Shown here piece after piece: positions 1 through 8,902 of a stretch of 64,000 nucleotides of DNA. Numbering within the stretch: the stretch's first letter is position 1; each line of letters starts with the position of its first letter. The stretch is from Chryseobacterium arthrosphaerae (GTDB taxonomy: Bacteria; Bacteroidota; Bacteroidia; Flavobacteriales; Weeksellaceae): positions 718,188 to 782,187 of the forward strand of contig NZ_MAYG01000012.1 of the NCBI RefSeq assembly GCF_001684965.1, in the 5' to 3' direction. Under the pieces are notes generated by a model. The model did no database searches. It had not been told where the DNA came from and was given only the letters and a program-made list of their open reading frames with translations. Position numbers and translations under genes: made by a program.

Positions 1-240
1 GGAAATAAAAGCCACAGACTTATTCGCCCCCATGTTCCTCCAAGAGATGATATCTGGATCTGCCGCTCGATTGTGATTATCCTGGGGCTGGTGATACTGA
101 TGATTATTACAGGAATTTTTGCGCTTTGCATAAAAGGGGACAGTATCAAAATTGAAGTGATCACCATCTGTACAGCGATCTCATCCGGAGCCATCGGTAC
201 TCTGGCCGGATTGCTGGCTCCGTCACCCAACAGGCAGTAG
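1..240 (+). CDS. C-terminal part of a small membrane protein (5' end outside window)
   Basis: Frame 1 is open from the window edge to TAG at 238-240 and encodes 79 residues. There is a short polar stretch rich in Arg, His and Pro, then a hydrophobic segment (about residues 23-43, SIVIILGLVILMIITGIFAL), a short charged turn (KGDSIKIE), and a second weakly hydrophobic segment rich in Ala and Gly that ends close to the C-terminus. That suggests two membrane helices with both ends on the same side. The start lies upstream of the window. No family was recognised. A hairpin typical of an intrinsic terminator follows at 304-340, so this gene is not cotranscribed with eno. Confidence 0.6.
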   Translation, partial: GNKSHRLIRPHVPPRDDIWICRSIVIILGLVILMIITGIFALCIKGDSIKIEVITICTAISSGAIGTLAGLLAPSPNRQ

Positions 241-271
241 CCTGATCATTGAAAACTAATAACCGGAATAT

Positions 272-298
272 CTTTAAAATTATCAGTGAATTTTAAAG
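272..298. repeat. Perfect 10-bp inverted repeat
   Basis: CTTTAAAATT at 272-281 is the exact reverse complement of AATTTTAAAG at 289-298, with a 7-base spacer. It lies between the end of the membrane-protein gene and a stronger terminator-like hairpin. The stem is AT-rich and no U-tract follows it directly. It could be part of a compound terminator or a binding site; its role is not known. Confidence 0.5.
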
Positions 299-303
299 AG
301 CAG

Positions 304-340
304 CTTCTCCAATTATTCAGAAATAGTGGAGAAGTTTTTA
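304..340 (+). terminator. Terminator after the first gene
   Basis: CTTCTCCA (304-311) pairs with TGGAGAAG (327-334) across a 15-base loop and is followed by TTTTTA. This is the form of an intrinsic terminator and separates the preceding gene from eno. The rest of 341-490 shows no gene. Confidence 0.65.
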
Positions 341-490
341 TATGAAAACGGATATTTCAAAACCAAAGATTTCAACAGGTTTTTTGGGGATACAATTACC
401 GCGTTTATCATAATATAAATTAACTAAAATTTAACTCGCATTTATTTTAAAAAGATGCCGCTTCAATACCCCTAAAAGTTAAATTTTGAT

Positions 491-498
491 TAAATTTG
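491..498 (+). promoter_or_regulatory. Candidate eno promoter, -7 element
   Basis: TAAATTTG matches the Bacteroidota -7 consensus TAnnTTTG and lies 22 bases upstream of the eno start codon. No clear TTG -33 partner was found at the expected spacing, so the call rests on the -7 element and its position alone. Confidence 0.4.
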
Positions 499-517
499 TC
501 TAAACTAAAAAAAATAA

Positions 518-1813
<1,296 letters not shown>

Positions 1814-1828
1814 TTGAATTTATAAATA

Positions 1829-1861
1829 ACGGCAAGCGATAATTTTTGTTTGCCGTATTTT
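1829..1861 (+). terminator. Terminator between eno and gltA
   Basis: ACGGCAA (1829-1835) pairs with TTGCCGT (1850-1856), followed by ATTTTA. The 14-base loop is U-rich. It is a modest intrinsic terminator and may allow some readthrough into gltA. Confidence 0.5.
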
Positions 1862-1897
1862 ATGGAAAGTGGTATATTTAAAAAAAATAAATAAATA

Positions 1898-3184
1898 ATG
1901 TCAGACAACAAAGTAATATTGAATTACGACGGTAATTCATATGAATATCCAATCGTGGATAGTACTATCGGAGACAGAGGGATTGATATTTCAAAATTAA
2001 GAGACCAGACAGGTTTGATCACTCTGGATTTAGGTTATAAAAATACAGGAGCTACTATTAGCGACATCACTTACTTAGACGGAGATAAAGGAGAATTATT
2101 CTACAGAGGTTATCCAATCGAGCAGATTGCAGAGAAATCTAACTTCACAGAAGTAATGTATCTTTTATTACATGGAGAATTACCTACTCAGGATCAATTT
2201 ACTTCTTTCGACAACAATATCAAAAAATATAACTTCATCGCAGATGAGATGAAAAAGATCATCGATGTTTTTCCTCGTTCTGCTCACCCTATGGGAGTTT
2301 TATCTTCTTTAACTTCTGCTTTGACAGCTTTCAACCCAAAAGCCGTTAACGTAAACTCTAAAGAAGAAATGGATCACGCTGCTGAGCTGATGATCGCTAA
2401 GTTCTCTCACCTTTGTGCATGGACTTACAGAAAAACTCAAGGTTTACCATTGAACCACGGAGATAACAACCTGAACTACGTAGAAAACTTCTACAAAATG
2501 GCATTCAGATTACCAAACGCAGATTTCGAAATCGATCCGGTAGTTGTAAATGCTTTAGATAAATTATTAATCCTTCACGCTGACCACGAGCAAAACTGTT
2601 CTACTTCTACAGTAAGAATGGTAGGTTCTGCTCACACAGGTCTTTTTGCTTCCATCTCTGCTGGGGTATCTGCACTTTGGGGACCACTTCACGGTGGTGC
2701 TAACCAGGCAGTAATCGAAATGCTTGAGCTTATCGAAAAAGATGGTGGTGATGTATCCAAATACGTTGCTAAAGCTAAAGATAAGAGTGATAACTTCCGT
2801 TTGATGGGATTCGGACACAGAGTATACAAAAACTTCGACCCAAGAGCAAAAATCATCAAGAAAGCTGCTGACGATATCCTTACTGCACTGGGTATTCAGG
2901 ATAAAGCTCTTGACATCGCAATGCAGTTAGAAAGAGTAGCTCTTGAAGACGAATACTTCGTAGAAAGAAAACTATATCCAAACGTAGACTTCTACTCAGG
3001 AATTATCTACAGAGCATTAGGAATTCCTACAGAAATGTTTACCGTAATGTTTGCATTAGGAAGACTTCCGGGATGGATTTCTCAGTGGAAAGAAATGAGA
3101 CTGAAAGGAGACCCGATCGGAAGACCAAGACAGGTTTACCAGGGTGCTCAGCAAAGAAACTACATCGATATCGCAAGCAGATAA
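1898..3184 (+). CDS. gltA: Citrate synthase
   Basis: The 428-residue protein matches the hexameric (type II) bacterial citrate synthase in length and motifs; it condenses oxaloacetate and acetyl-CoA at the entry to the TCA cycle. The catalytic triad is visible: His265 in GPLHGGANQ, His307 in GFGHRVYKNFDPRA, and Asp364 in NVDFYSG. An N-terminal beta-rich domain of about 50 residues (SDNKVILNYDGNSYEYPIV) is present, as in the type II enzymes of Gram-negative bacteria. Start ATG 1898 follows an A-rich leader. A strong shared terminator at 3205-3233 lies between this gene and the convergent esterase gene. Confidence 0.97.
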   Translation: MSDNKVILNYDGNSYEYPIVDSTIGDRGIDISKLRDQTGLITLDLGYKNTGATISDITYLDGDKGELFYRGYPIEQIAEKSNFTEVMYLLLHGELPTQDQFTSFDNNIKKYNFIADEMKKIIDVFPRSAHPMGVLSSLTSALTAFNPKAVNVNSKEEMDHAAELMIAKFSHLCAWTYRKTQGLPLNHGDNNLNYVENFYKMAFRLPNADFEIDPVVVNALDKLLILHADHEQNCSTSTVRMVGSAHTGLFASISAGVSALWGPLHGGANQAVIEMLELIEKDGGDVSKYVAKAKDKSDNFRLMGFGHRVYKNFDPRAKIIKKAADDILTALGIQDKALDIAMQLERVALEDEYFVERKLYPNVDFYSGIIYRALGIPTEMFTVMFALGRLPGWISQWKEMRLKGDPIGRPRQVYQGAQQRNYIDIASR

Positions 3185-3204
3185 TATTTGCTTCTACCAT
3201 ATCA

Positions 3205-3236
3205 AAATCCCAAAGCCTGCTTTGGGATTTTTTTAT
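3205..3236. terminator. Bidirectional terminator between gltA and esterase gene
   Basis: AAATCCCAAAGC (3205-3216) is the exact complement of GCTTTGGGATTT (3219-3230) with a very short loop, followed by a T-run. It serves gltA on the plus strand and, given its symmetry, could also end the convergent gene, whose stop codon at 3233 lies inside the T-run. Confidence 0.8.
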
Positions 3237-4051
3237 TTAAAATGTTGCCTGAAAAAAATAAAATGATGTTCAATAGAGTTTCTCCAATATTCTGTATTAT
3301 GATTCCCGGGCTGGGAAATAAATGTAATGGGAATATTGAGGCTATCGGCAATATCTCTGATTTCAACAGTGGAAGGATAAAGTATATCTTCCGAGCCGCA
3401 GTCTATTAGAAAAGGCTTTCCTTTATTATAGGTTTTTAAAAGTGTTGAAATATTATACTGTTTCCATTCTTTCGGTGAACCTAATATTTTGTTTAGGTCA
3501 TCCGTAATCCTTGTTGTAGTAAAGAACTGCAGGCTCGCACTCTTCATCATGTCAGGATCCAGAGAAAAAGCGCCACTAGTACTTCCTGCGGTATTAAAAT
3601 AATCCTGATGAAGTAAAAAATACCGGATAGCCCCATATCCTCCCATGCTTAGCCCGCTGATGAAAATATTCTTTTTGTCAATGCTGTAGTTTTTATGAAC
3701 CTGGGGAACCAGTTCCTTAAAAAAGAAATCCTCAGCTCTTGCCCCCTTATTATAAGGACTGTTTATATACCATGTAGTAAATCCGTCCGGGCATACAATA
3801 ATCATTTTATACTGATCAGAAAATTTCTGCAGGTCTGTTGTCCGGGACCATTGACGGTAATTTTCACTATACCCGTGTAATAAATAGACTAATGGATATT
3901 TCTCTGTCTTTTTATAAGCCTGGGGTTTAAAAATAAATACCGTATCCGGCTTTGACATAAACCCGGATTTCAGAATCCATCTTTCCTGTGCCTGGAACAG
4001 CTGCAGGCTTATTGCAAGACCGATAATCAACAGAATGCTTTTTGTACTCAT
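3233..4051 (-). CDS. Secreted esterase, alpha/beta hydrolase fold (esterase D / antigen 85-like)
   Basis: This 272-residue protein starts with a signal peptide (KSILLIIGLAISLQLFQAQ, cleavage after about residue 22). The oxyanion-region motif LLHGYSE lies at about 57-63 and the nucleophile elbow GLSMGGYGA has its Ser at about 135. A Ser-Asp-His triad is completed by the C-terminal GSEDILYPS and GNHNTEYW segments. This is the COG0627 esterase pattern seen in acyl- or feruloyl-esterases and S-formylglutathione hydrolases; the signal peptide argues for periplasmic polymer or ester hydrolysis. It is divergent from an HxlR-type regulator gene 76 bases away, which may control it. The substrate cannot be told from sequence. 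Confidence 0.85.
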   Translation of the reverse strand: MSTKSILLIIGLAISLQLFQAQERWILKSGFMSKPDTVFIFKPQAYKKTEKYPLVYLLHGYSENYRQWSRTTDLQKFSDQYKMIIVCPDGFTTWYINSPYNKGARAEDFFFKELVPQVHKNYSIDKKNIFISGLSMGGYGAIRYFLLHQDYFNTAGSTSGAFSLDPDMMKSASLQFFTTTRITDDLNKILGSPKEWKQYNISTLLKTYNKGKPFLIDCGSEDILYPSTVEIRDIADSLNIPITFISQPGNHNTEYWRNSIEHHFIFFRQHFK

Positions 4052-4055
4052 AATT

Positions 4056-4100
4056 TTGTAATTTTAATGTAAATTTCTGCAGGCTGTCTGTGAATTACAA
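4056..4100. promoter_or_regulatory. Inverted repeat in the esterase/HxlR divergent intergenic region
   Basis: TTGTAATT (4056-4063) and AATTACAA (4093-4100) form an 8-bp inverted repeat with a 29-base spacer, between two divergent genes. The arms could be operator half-sites for the adjacent HxlR regulator. The DNA is AT-rich, so chance occurrence is possible. Confidence 0.3.
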
Positions 4101-4127
4101 TAACGAACAAAATTGTGAGTGATCATT

Positions 4128-4505
4128 ATGAGAAAAGAAACTTCAACCAATGCGGCAAACGAACAGTTTCTGTTCGGTATTTGTGAACTGAATTCTGCAG
4201 TAAGTATTATCAGAGGACGCTGGAAATCACAGATTATTTATTCAATTTCGGAGGGGAATAACCGGTTTCATCTTTTGAAGAAAGAACTTCCTAATATTTC
4301 TGAACAGGTTTTAGGGAGACAACTTAAAGAATTGGAAACGCATAAACTTATCATTAAAAAAGAAATTCCCGGTACCGTTCCTGTGGGAATAGAATATATA
4401 CTGACAAACAAAGGGCAGGATCTTATTCCGATTCTGAAAAACTTATGTGAATGGGGCAAAGAATATGCAGATGGCAAAGAGATCATCATCTGCAATATTT
4501 CTTAG
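4128..4505 (+). CDS. HxlR-family winged-helix transcriptional regulator
   Basis: The 125-residue protein carries the HxlR pattern: ISIIRGRWKSQIIYSI-like helix-turn-helix start, FHLLKKELPNISEQVLGRQLKELE recognition region, and GVEYxLTxKG wing (here GIEYILTNKGQDLIPIL). I place the start at ATG 4128; an in-frame GTG at 4119 would add three residues. HxlR proteins are small dimeric repressors or activators that respond to electrophiles or metabolites. It lacks the usual N-terminal cysteine of quinone sensors, although Cys residues occur near residue 18 and in the C-terminal region. It is divergent from the esterase gene, its most likely target. Confidence 0.85.
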   Translation: MRKETSTNAANEQFLFGICELNSAVSIIRGRWKSQIIYSISEGNNRFHLLKKELPNISEQVLGRQLKELETHKLIIKKEIPGTVPVGIEYILTNKGQDLIPILKNLCEWGKEYADGKEIIICNIS

Positions 4506-4657
4506 AAAAAAATGTATATGGTGTTGAAATTGAATTCAATAATTTATTAATTTTACTTTTATGAAATTATTGATATGATCAAACCGGATGACTGAATAAC
4601 AGATGAAAGAACTGTGCATCATTGGTTTTCATAACAAAAATAAGTAAGTAAATTATT

Positions 4658-5719
4658 ATGACTTTCGGACAACAGATGCTATTTTTCTTCAGTGCAGTAG
4701 GAGCTTTCAACGGGCTTCTTCTGGGAATCTATCTGCTGTTTGTAAAGAAGTTGAAATATATACCTGACTTTTTTCTCGGGCTGTTGTTACTTATGCTAAG
4801 CTTAAGAGTCGGAATTTCAGTAGGCATTTATTTTTATCCTGATCTTCCGAGGCTTATTCCGCATTTGGGTTTGTCAGCATTGTTTTTTACCGGGCCTGCT
4901 CTGTATTTTTATGTGAAATCTTCCTTTCAGCAGGAACATTTTGATCTGAAAAACTGTCGCCGGCTATTTGGAATACTCACATTAATCTTAGGTATTGTCG
5001 GGCTGCTTTATCTGTTCTTTCCGGTCACATGGGATCATTATTTCGGAACCTTTATTTATACCGTTTGGTCCATCTTTGTATTTCTTACCGTTTACCAGTA
5101 TTATTTTTATTCAAAACAGGAGGTCAGAAGCCCTAATCAATTTGTTGTTCCGGTTCTGATCAGTAATGTAATTATATTTCTGACATATCAGCTTATTTCC
5201 ACAGGTTGGGTCCAGATCTATTGTGCAGGAGGAAGCTTAGTGTTTTCATTTGTGCTGTATGCTAATTTTCTCATTTTATTCAATAAAAAATATCAGCAGG
5301 CTCCGGTAAAAGGAACAGAAAGATATTCTAATAAAAAGATTTCGGGGGATCAGGCCAATAGTTTTACCATAAAATTAGAAAGGCTGATGCATGCTGAAGA
5401 ATTATATAAAAACCCTAATCTGAAACTGAGTGATCTGGCATCCAGAATGAATATATCTGCCCACCAGCTATCCCAGTTGCTGAATGATAATCTGGGCAAA
5501 AGCTTTTCTACTTACATTAACGAATACAGGATTGATGAAGCCTGTGAAAAAATTGAAAGCGGGTCTTATTTCAAGATCGAAGAGATTGGCTATGAAGTAG
5601 GTTTTAATTCCAAATCTACATTTTTCTCTACTTTCAAGAAAATTAAAAATACAACTCCGCTTTTATACAGACAGGCTCAATCGGCTTCTGATACCAGGTT
5701 TCAGAGTTCAGATTTATAA
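4658..5719 (+). CDS. Membrane-anchored AraC-family transcriptional regulator
   Basis: In this 353-residue protein, residues 1 to about 215 form roughly seven hydrophobic helices. Residues about 235-345 are an AraC-type double helix-turn-helix DNA-binding domain (LKLSDLASRMNISAHQLSQLLN, then IEEIGYEVGFNSKSTFFSTFKK, TTPLLYRQ). This 7TM-AraC layout is common in Flavobacteriia and implies a regulator held at the inner membrane that senses an unknown signal. The next gene, an outer-membrane receptor 79 bases downstream on the same strand, is a reasonable target. That gene has its own -7 motif. Confidence 0.88.
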   Translation: MTFGQQMLFFFSAVGAFNGLLLGIYLLFVKKLKYIPDFFLGLLLLMLSLRVGISVGIYFYPDLPRLIPHLGLSALFFTGPALYFYVKSSFQQEHFDLKNCRRLFGILTLILGIVGLLYLFFPVTWDHYFGTFIYTVWSIFVFLTVYQYYFYSKQEVRSPNQFVVPVLISNVIIFLTYQLISTGWVQIYCAGGSLVFSFVLYANFLILFNKKYQQAPVKGTERYSNKKISGDQANSFTIKLERLMHAEELYKNPNLKLSDLASRMNISAHQLSQLLNDNLGKSFSTYINEYRIDEACEKIESGSYFKIEEIGYEVGFNSKSTFFSTFKKIKNTTPLLYRQAQSASDTRFQSSDL

Positions 5720-5770
5720 TTTTGTACTTCGGTATTTTAACTTCAAAACCTCCTTTTTACGATAACCCGG

Positions 5771-5778
5771 TACTTTTG
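5771..5778 (+). promoter_or_regulatory. Candidate promoter -7 element for the outer-membrane receptor
   Basis: TACTTTTG is an exact match to TAnnTTTG, 20 bases upstream of the ATG at 5799. No convincing TTG -33 element is present at the standard distance, which may mean activator dependence, for example on the upstream AraC protein. Confidence 0.5.
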
Positions 5779-5798
5779 ACTTCATAAAATTACTATTT

Positions 5799-7973
5799 AT
5801 GATCATCAAATTATGGCTGTTATTGCTGCTTCTTTTTTTATCATTTTTTGGAAAAGCACAGCGGGTTACAACAGAAAAGCCAACCGATTCCCTGAAGCAT
5901 ACCAAGGATAAAACTACTGATATTTCAGAAGTCATTATACAGTCTCCCGCGCGAAATGTGAAGTTGAGTGATGGAAATCTGACGGTGGCTGTTTCCGGTA
6001 ATAAAGATTTTAAAACGTCTGCCAATCTTTTTGAAGTGTTGAGAAAAACACCGGGAGTAATCGTAGACCAGGAAGATGGAATCTTTGTCGGTGGAAGAGT
6101 CACTCCTGCGGTATTCATCAATGGAAAATCGGTAGTGCTGGGCACGCAGGAGCTGCAGGCTTATTTGCGTTCTCTGTCACCGGAAATGGTAGAGTCTGTC
6201 GAAATAAACACCAATCCATCTTCAAAATATGATGCGGAATTCAAAGGCATTATTGATATTAAACTAAAGAAAAATACCAATCTCGGCTGGAGAGGAACTT
6301 ATAATGGAAATATCTATATCAATAAATTTAATTACAGAGAAAATACACTAAACCTTTCATATAATACAGAAAAAGTAGCTTATAATCTGCTGATGGGGTA
6401 CAATGATGGAGTTTCCATATACCGCTATAATGCTTTGCAGCGATTGGCTGATACCAATATCATGCGCACCGGGACCTATCAGGAAGATAAGGGGGCGGTT
6501 TACAGCCTTCAGGTTGGTGCAGATTTCAGATTAAACGCTAAAAACAGATTCGGTTTGCATCTGAGAAGTAATTTCAGAGAGAGTGACCGGATCCGTACGG
6601 GAACACTGTATACTACTGATAAAAGTGAAACAGAGCTTGTTTTTAGTACCGGAAGTGAAAATCCGATAGATTACTCCCAGAATAATTATGGAATAACTGC
6701 TGATTATACTTTTCAACATAATGATTTTAAAATAGGCTTTTTAGGAAACTATCTTTCCGTAGAAAATAAACAGCAGGATGAATTCATCAACAGAGATCAG
6801 CCTTCTTCTGAACTTTTATCCTATTGGAAGTCTGACCTTTTCAATAAGATCGATATTTATACAGGGCAGATTGACGGCTCCCGGAAAATCGGAAATGCAG
6901 AAATAGAAGCTGGATTTAAATACAGCCATTCAGTTACTCATAATAATATCAGGTATGATACCCTTTCTGTGAACAATCAATTCGTATTCGATCCTACGAG
7001 AAGCAATATTTTCTCGTACAGAGAAAAAATCATAGCCGGTTATATCGCTTACAGGCAGAAAATTGGAAAGTTTCAGATGAATGCAGGGATAAGGTTTGAA
7101 AACACTCGAAGCATTTCAGATGCCGTGACCATTGATTCCGTTGTTTCGAGAAACTATCTTAAATGGCTGCCGTCTTTCAGTGCAAATTATTCTTCAAATC
7201 AATCCAATGAATGGTCTATTTCTTACAGCAGAAAAATAACCAGACCTGTTTTTTCACAGCTTAATCCGTTCCGGTCTTACTTCAGTCCACTGAACTACTG
7301 GATCGGAAATCCTTATCTTTTGCCATCCCTTACCAGCCAGATCAAAGCCACTTACCGTTATAAAAACTGGATTACCAGCTTCACTATAGGAAAAGAAAGT
7401 GATGTAATGACCCGGTATCCGGTCTATAATCCGGAAACCAATGTCCTGCAATATCTCGGTACCAATCTTCCTTACCGGAAGTTTGCTTCTCTGGAGATCA
7501 GCTTTCCGTTAAAAATTACGAAATGGTGGAATGTCAGCAGCCAGTTGGCAGGATATTACAATTATGAATTCAGACCTTATCTTGAAGAAGTCTTTGCACT
7601 GGCTGTTTATAATTATGAAATAAGACTAAACCAGGTCTTTACCCTGCCCGAAGGATATACGATCAATCTATTTGCCAGCTATGAATCTAAGACAGGAAAC
7701 AGCCTTTACATTATTAAACCACGCTATGCCGTAGATCTGTCTGTTCAGAAATTCTGGCTGGATAATAAACTGAATACCAGGCTTGGATATAATAATATTT
7801 TTGATTCCAATGATCAGAGTCTTGAGTTCAGGCATAAACAGATCATGGACAACCGCTTTACCCACTGGTGGGACAGCAGCAGGTTTTTCCTCTCACTGAG
7901 CTATACTTTTGGAAGCTCAAAGTATCAGGCCAAAGAAACTCAGAGAACAGAAGAAGAAAGCAGGGCAAGATAA
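5799..7973 (+). CDS. Outer-membrane beta-barrel receptor, TonB-dependent-receptor-like
   Basis: The 724-residue protein has a signal peptide (LLLLLLFLSFFGKAQ, cleavage near residue 20). A short linker follows, then a plug-like domain (about 45-160, with LFEVLRKTPGVIVDQEDG and the SVEINTNPSSKYDAEFKGIIDI element). The rest is a long C-terminal barrel with alternating aromatic strands that ends in a terminal-strand motif (SRFFLSLSYTFG). It resembles the outer-membrane beta-barrel family of Bacteroidota (PF14905 type), related to SusC-like and siderophore receptors. No SusD partner is adjacent, so it is not a classic glycan-uptake pair. The substrate is unknown. The gene ends in a terminator shared with the convergent small peptide gene. 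Confidence 0.85.
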   Translation: MIIKLWLLLLLLFLSFFGKAQRVTTEKPTDSLKHTKDKTTDISEVIIQSPARNVKLSDGNLTVAVSGNKDFKTSANLFEVLRKTPGVIVDQEDGIFVGGRVTPAVFINGKSVVLGTQELQAYLRSLSPEMVESVEINTNPSSKYDAEFKGIIDIKLKKNTNLGWRGTYNGNIYINKFNYRENTLNLSYNTEKVAYNLLMGYNDGVSIYRYNALQRLADTNIMRTGTYQEDKGAVYSLQVGADFRLNAKNRFGLHLRSNFRESDRIRTGTLYTTDKSETELVFSTGSENPIDYSQNNYGITADYTFQHNDFKIGFLGNYLSVENKQQDEFINRDQPSSELLSYWKSDLFNKIDIYTGQIDGSRKIGNAEIEAGFKYSHSVTHNNIRYDTLSVNNQFVFDPTRSNIFSYREKIIAGYIAYRQKIGKFQMNAGIRFENTRSISDAVTIDSVVSRNYLKWLPSFSANYSSNQSNEWSISYSRKITRPVFSQLNPFRSYFSPLNYWIGNPYLLPSLTSQIKATYRYKNWITSFTIGKESDVMTRYPVYNPETNVLQYLGTNLPYRKFASLEISFPLKITKWWNVSSQLAGYYNYEFRPYLEEVFALAVYNYEIRLNQVFTLPEGYTINLFASYESKTGNSLYIIKPRYAVDLSVQKFWLDNKLNTRLGYNNIFDSNDQSLEFRHKQIMDNRFTHWWDSSRFFLSLSYTFGSSKYQAKETQRTEEESRAR

Positions 7974-7977
7974 AAAA

Positions 7978-8009
7978 AAACCTGCTTGGGTAAAGCAGGT
8001 TTATTATTT
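7978..8009. terminator. Bidirectional terminator between receptor and peptide gene 1
   Basis: AAACCTGCTT (7978-7987) and AAGCAGGTTT (7993-8002) form a perfect 10-bp stem with a five-base loop. A-runs on one side and T-rich sequence on the other make it suitable for both convergent genes. Confidence 0.85.
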
Positions 8010-8174
8010 TTACGGGCAAACACAGTTACCACAGGTCCAGATTCGGCAGCTGCCATCGTCATTCCACTCACAGCAGTATCTTGGTTTAATGGGACCGATT
8101 CCTCCGGTTACTGATTTTTGTTGCTCTCTTCCTAACTTTTGAGCGTGCTTAAGTACTGAATTGCTTTTGTTCAT
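8010..8174 (-). CDS. Double-glycine-leader cysteine-rich peptide, paralog 1
   Basis: The minus strand encodes 54 residues from ATG (8172-8174) to TAA (8010-8012). The N-terminal 25 residues look like a secretion leader (VLKHAQKLGREQQKSVTGG) ending in Gly-Gly. The 29-residue core carries six cysteines at 34, 35, 43, 48, 51 and 53 and ends in CVCP. The 8457-8624 gene encodes a clear paralog: 20 of 25 leader residues are identical and the core spacing CCEW-C-W-x-C-x2-C-x-C-P is the same. Conservation at both ends, the shared upstream region and dedicated terminators support a real gene. GG leaders are cleaved by C39 peptidase transporters in bacteriocins and RiPPs; no such transporter or modifying enzyme is in this window. 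Function is unknown. Confidence 0.8.
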   Translation of the reverse strand: MNKSNSVLKHAQKLGREQQKSVTGGIGPIKPRYCCEWNDDGSCRIWTCGNCVCP

Positions 8175-8213
8175 GATTTTGATTTTTGATGTTAATAGTA
8201 AGTTTTAAAACAA

Positions 8214-8234
8214 TATAATTTATTACGAATTATA
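8214..8234. promoter_or_regulatory. Inverted repeat upstream of peptide gene 1
   Basis: TATAATT (8214-8220) and AATTATA (8228-8234) flank a 7-base spacer, 40 bases upstream of the start codon. An equivalent palindrome with the same 7-base spacing and nearly the same position precedes the second peptide gene (8666-8684), although the spacer sequences differ. That pattern suggests an operator or a 5' leader hairpin. Confidence 0.5.
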
Positions 8235-8416
8235 TCACTAATATAGGAATTTATTTTATTCTGTAAAAGAAAAATTATCATTATGTATTTGGAATATAAT
8301 AAGTTGTAGTAAGATCCGTAGAATAGGATAACATTTTTAAATGATATATAGATAACAGGCGGTCACTTTATAATACAGAATAAAGTTGGATGTAGAGGGT
8401 GATTCTTGATAAAATA

Positions 8417-8450
8417 AAAGCCGCTTCAAATTTATGAAACGGCTTTATCA
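8417..8450 (-). terminator. Terminator of peptide gene 2
   Basis: AAAGCCGCTTCA (8417-8428) pairs with TGAAACGGCTTT (8435-8446) with one mismatch and a six-base loop. Read on the minus strand it follows the peptide gene stop codon at 8457 and ends in a T-rich tract. The remaining bases from 8235 to 8416 hold no recognisable gene. Confidence 0.7.
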
Positions 8451-8456
8451 GTATTT

Positions 8457-8624
8457 TTATGGGCACTGGCATCTGCTGCATATCCATAAGAAACATTTCC
8501 CCGTGGTATCATCCCACTCACAGCATATTTTGTTACCTGGCATAAATTCTCCTCCCATTACAGACTTTTGCTGTTCTCTTCCTAATTTTTGTGCATTTTT
8601 CAGCACCGGATTTTTCTTGCTCAT
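8457..8624 (-). CDS. Double-glycine-leader cysteine-rich peptide, paralog 2
   Basis: The minus strand encodes 55 residues from ATG (8622-8624) to TAA (8457-8459). The leader (25 residues, AQKLGREQQKSVMGG) ends in Gly-Gly. The 30-residue core has cysteines at 34, 35, 44, 49, 52 and 54, with the signature CCEWDD, W-x-C-x2-C-x-C-P. The core is as cysteine-rich as paralog 1 but its first eight residues and several loop residues differ, as expected for a duplicated peptide under diversifying or relaxed selection outside the Cys frame. Each copy has its own terminator and an upstream palindrome, so the unit duplicated with its control region. It resembles the loosely defined bacteriocin-like proteins of Chryseobacterium. 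No function can be assigned. Confidence 0.8.
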   Translation of the reverse strand: MSKKNPVLKNAQKLGREQQKSVMGGEFMPGNKICCEWDDTTGKCFLWICSRCQCP

Positions 8625-8665
8625 GACTTTGTTTTTTTGATTGTAAATAGTAAAATTTTTGTTGT

Positions 8666-8684
8666 ATAATTTCTCGAGAATTAT
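8666..8684. promoter_or_regulatory. Inverted repeat upstream of peptide gene 2
   Basis: ATAATT (8666-8671) and AATTAT (8679-8684) flank a 7-base spacer that contains CTCGAG, 42 bases upstream of the start codon. The geometry matches the palindrome before peptide gene 1. Adjacent to it both genes share a TTAGTGA-type block (reverse strand) and an A/T-rich leader. Confidence 0.5.
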
Positions 8685-8852
8685 GTCACTAATTTATGAA
8701 TTTAAAGAGGCTTGTGATTTGTTTTCGAGATCTGTATGTAGATGGAAAACAGTTGTTTGTAGGTTGTTGGGATTTCACATTCAATTCAATGAATCAAAGA
8801 ATTGATTTTTCATATGGCTTTGAACTTATTGGCGATTTTATTACATAAAAAA

Positions 8853-8882
8853 TAAACCCTGCTTACAGAAACAGGGTTTACT
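8853..8882 (-). terminator. Terminator of the secreted 165-residue protein gene
   Basis: TAAACCCTG (8853-8861) pairs with CAGGGTTTA (8872-8880). On the minus strand the hairpin lies 21 bases after the stop codon and is followed by a long T-rich run. Confidence 0.75.
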
Positions 8883-8902
8883 CTTATGTGCTGATCACTT
8901 CA

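Noticed and set aside
2567..2818. Minus-strand frame inside gltA
   Set aside because: It is a shadow of gltA; the plus-strand gene has complete catalytic residues.
8684..8809. Plus-strand 41-residue frame between peptide gene 2 and the secreted-protein gene
   Set aside because: It starts in the peptide-gene palindrome, has no leader or homology, and lies opposite the promoter region.
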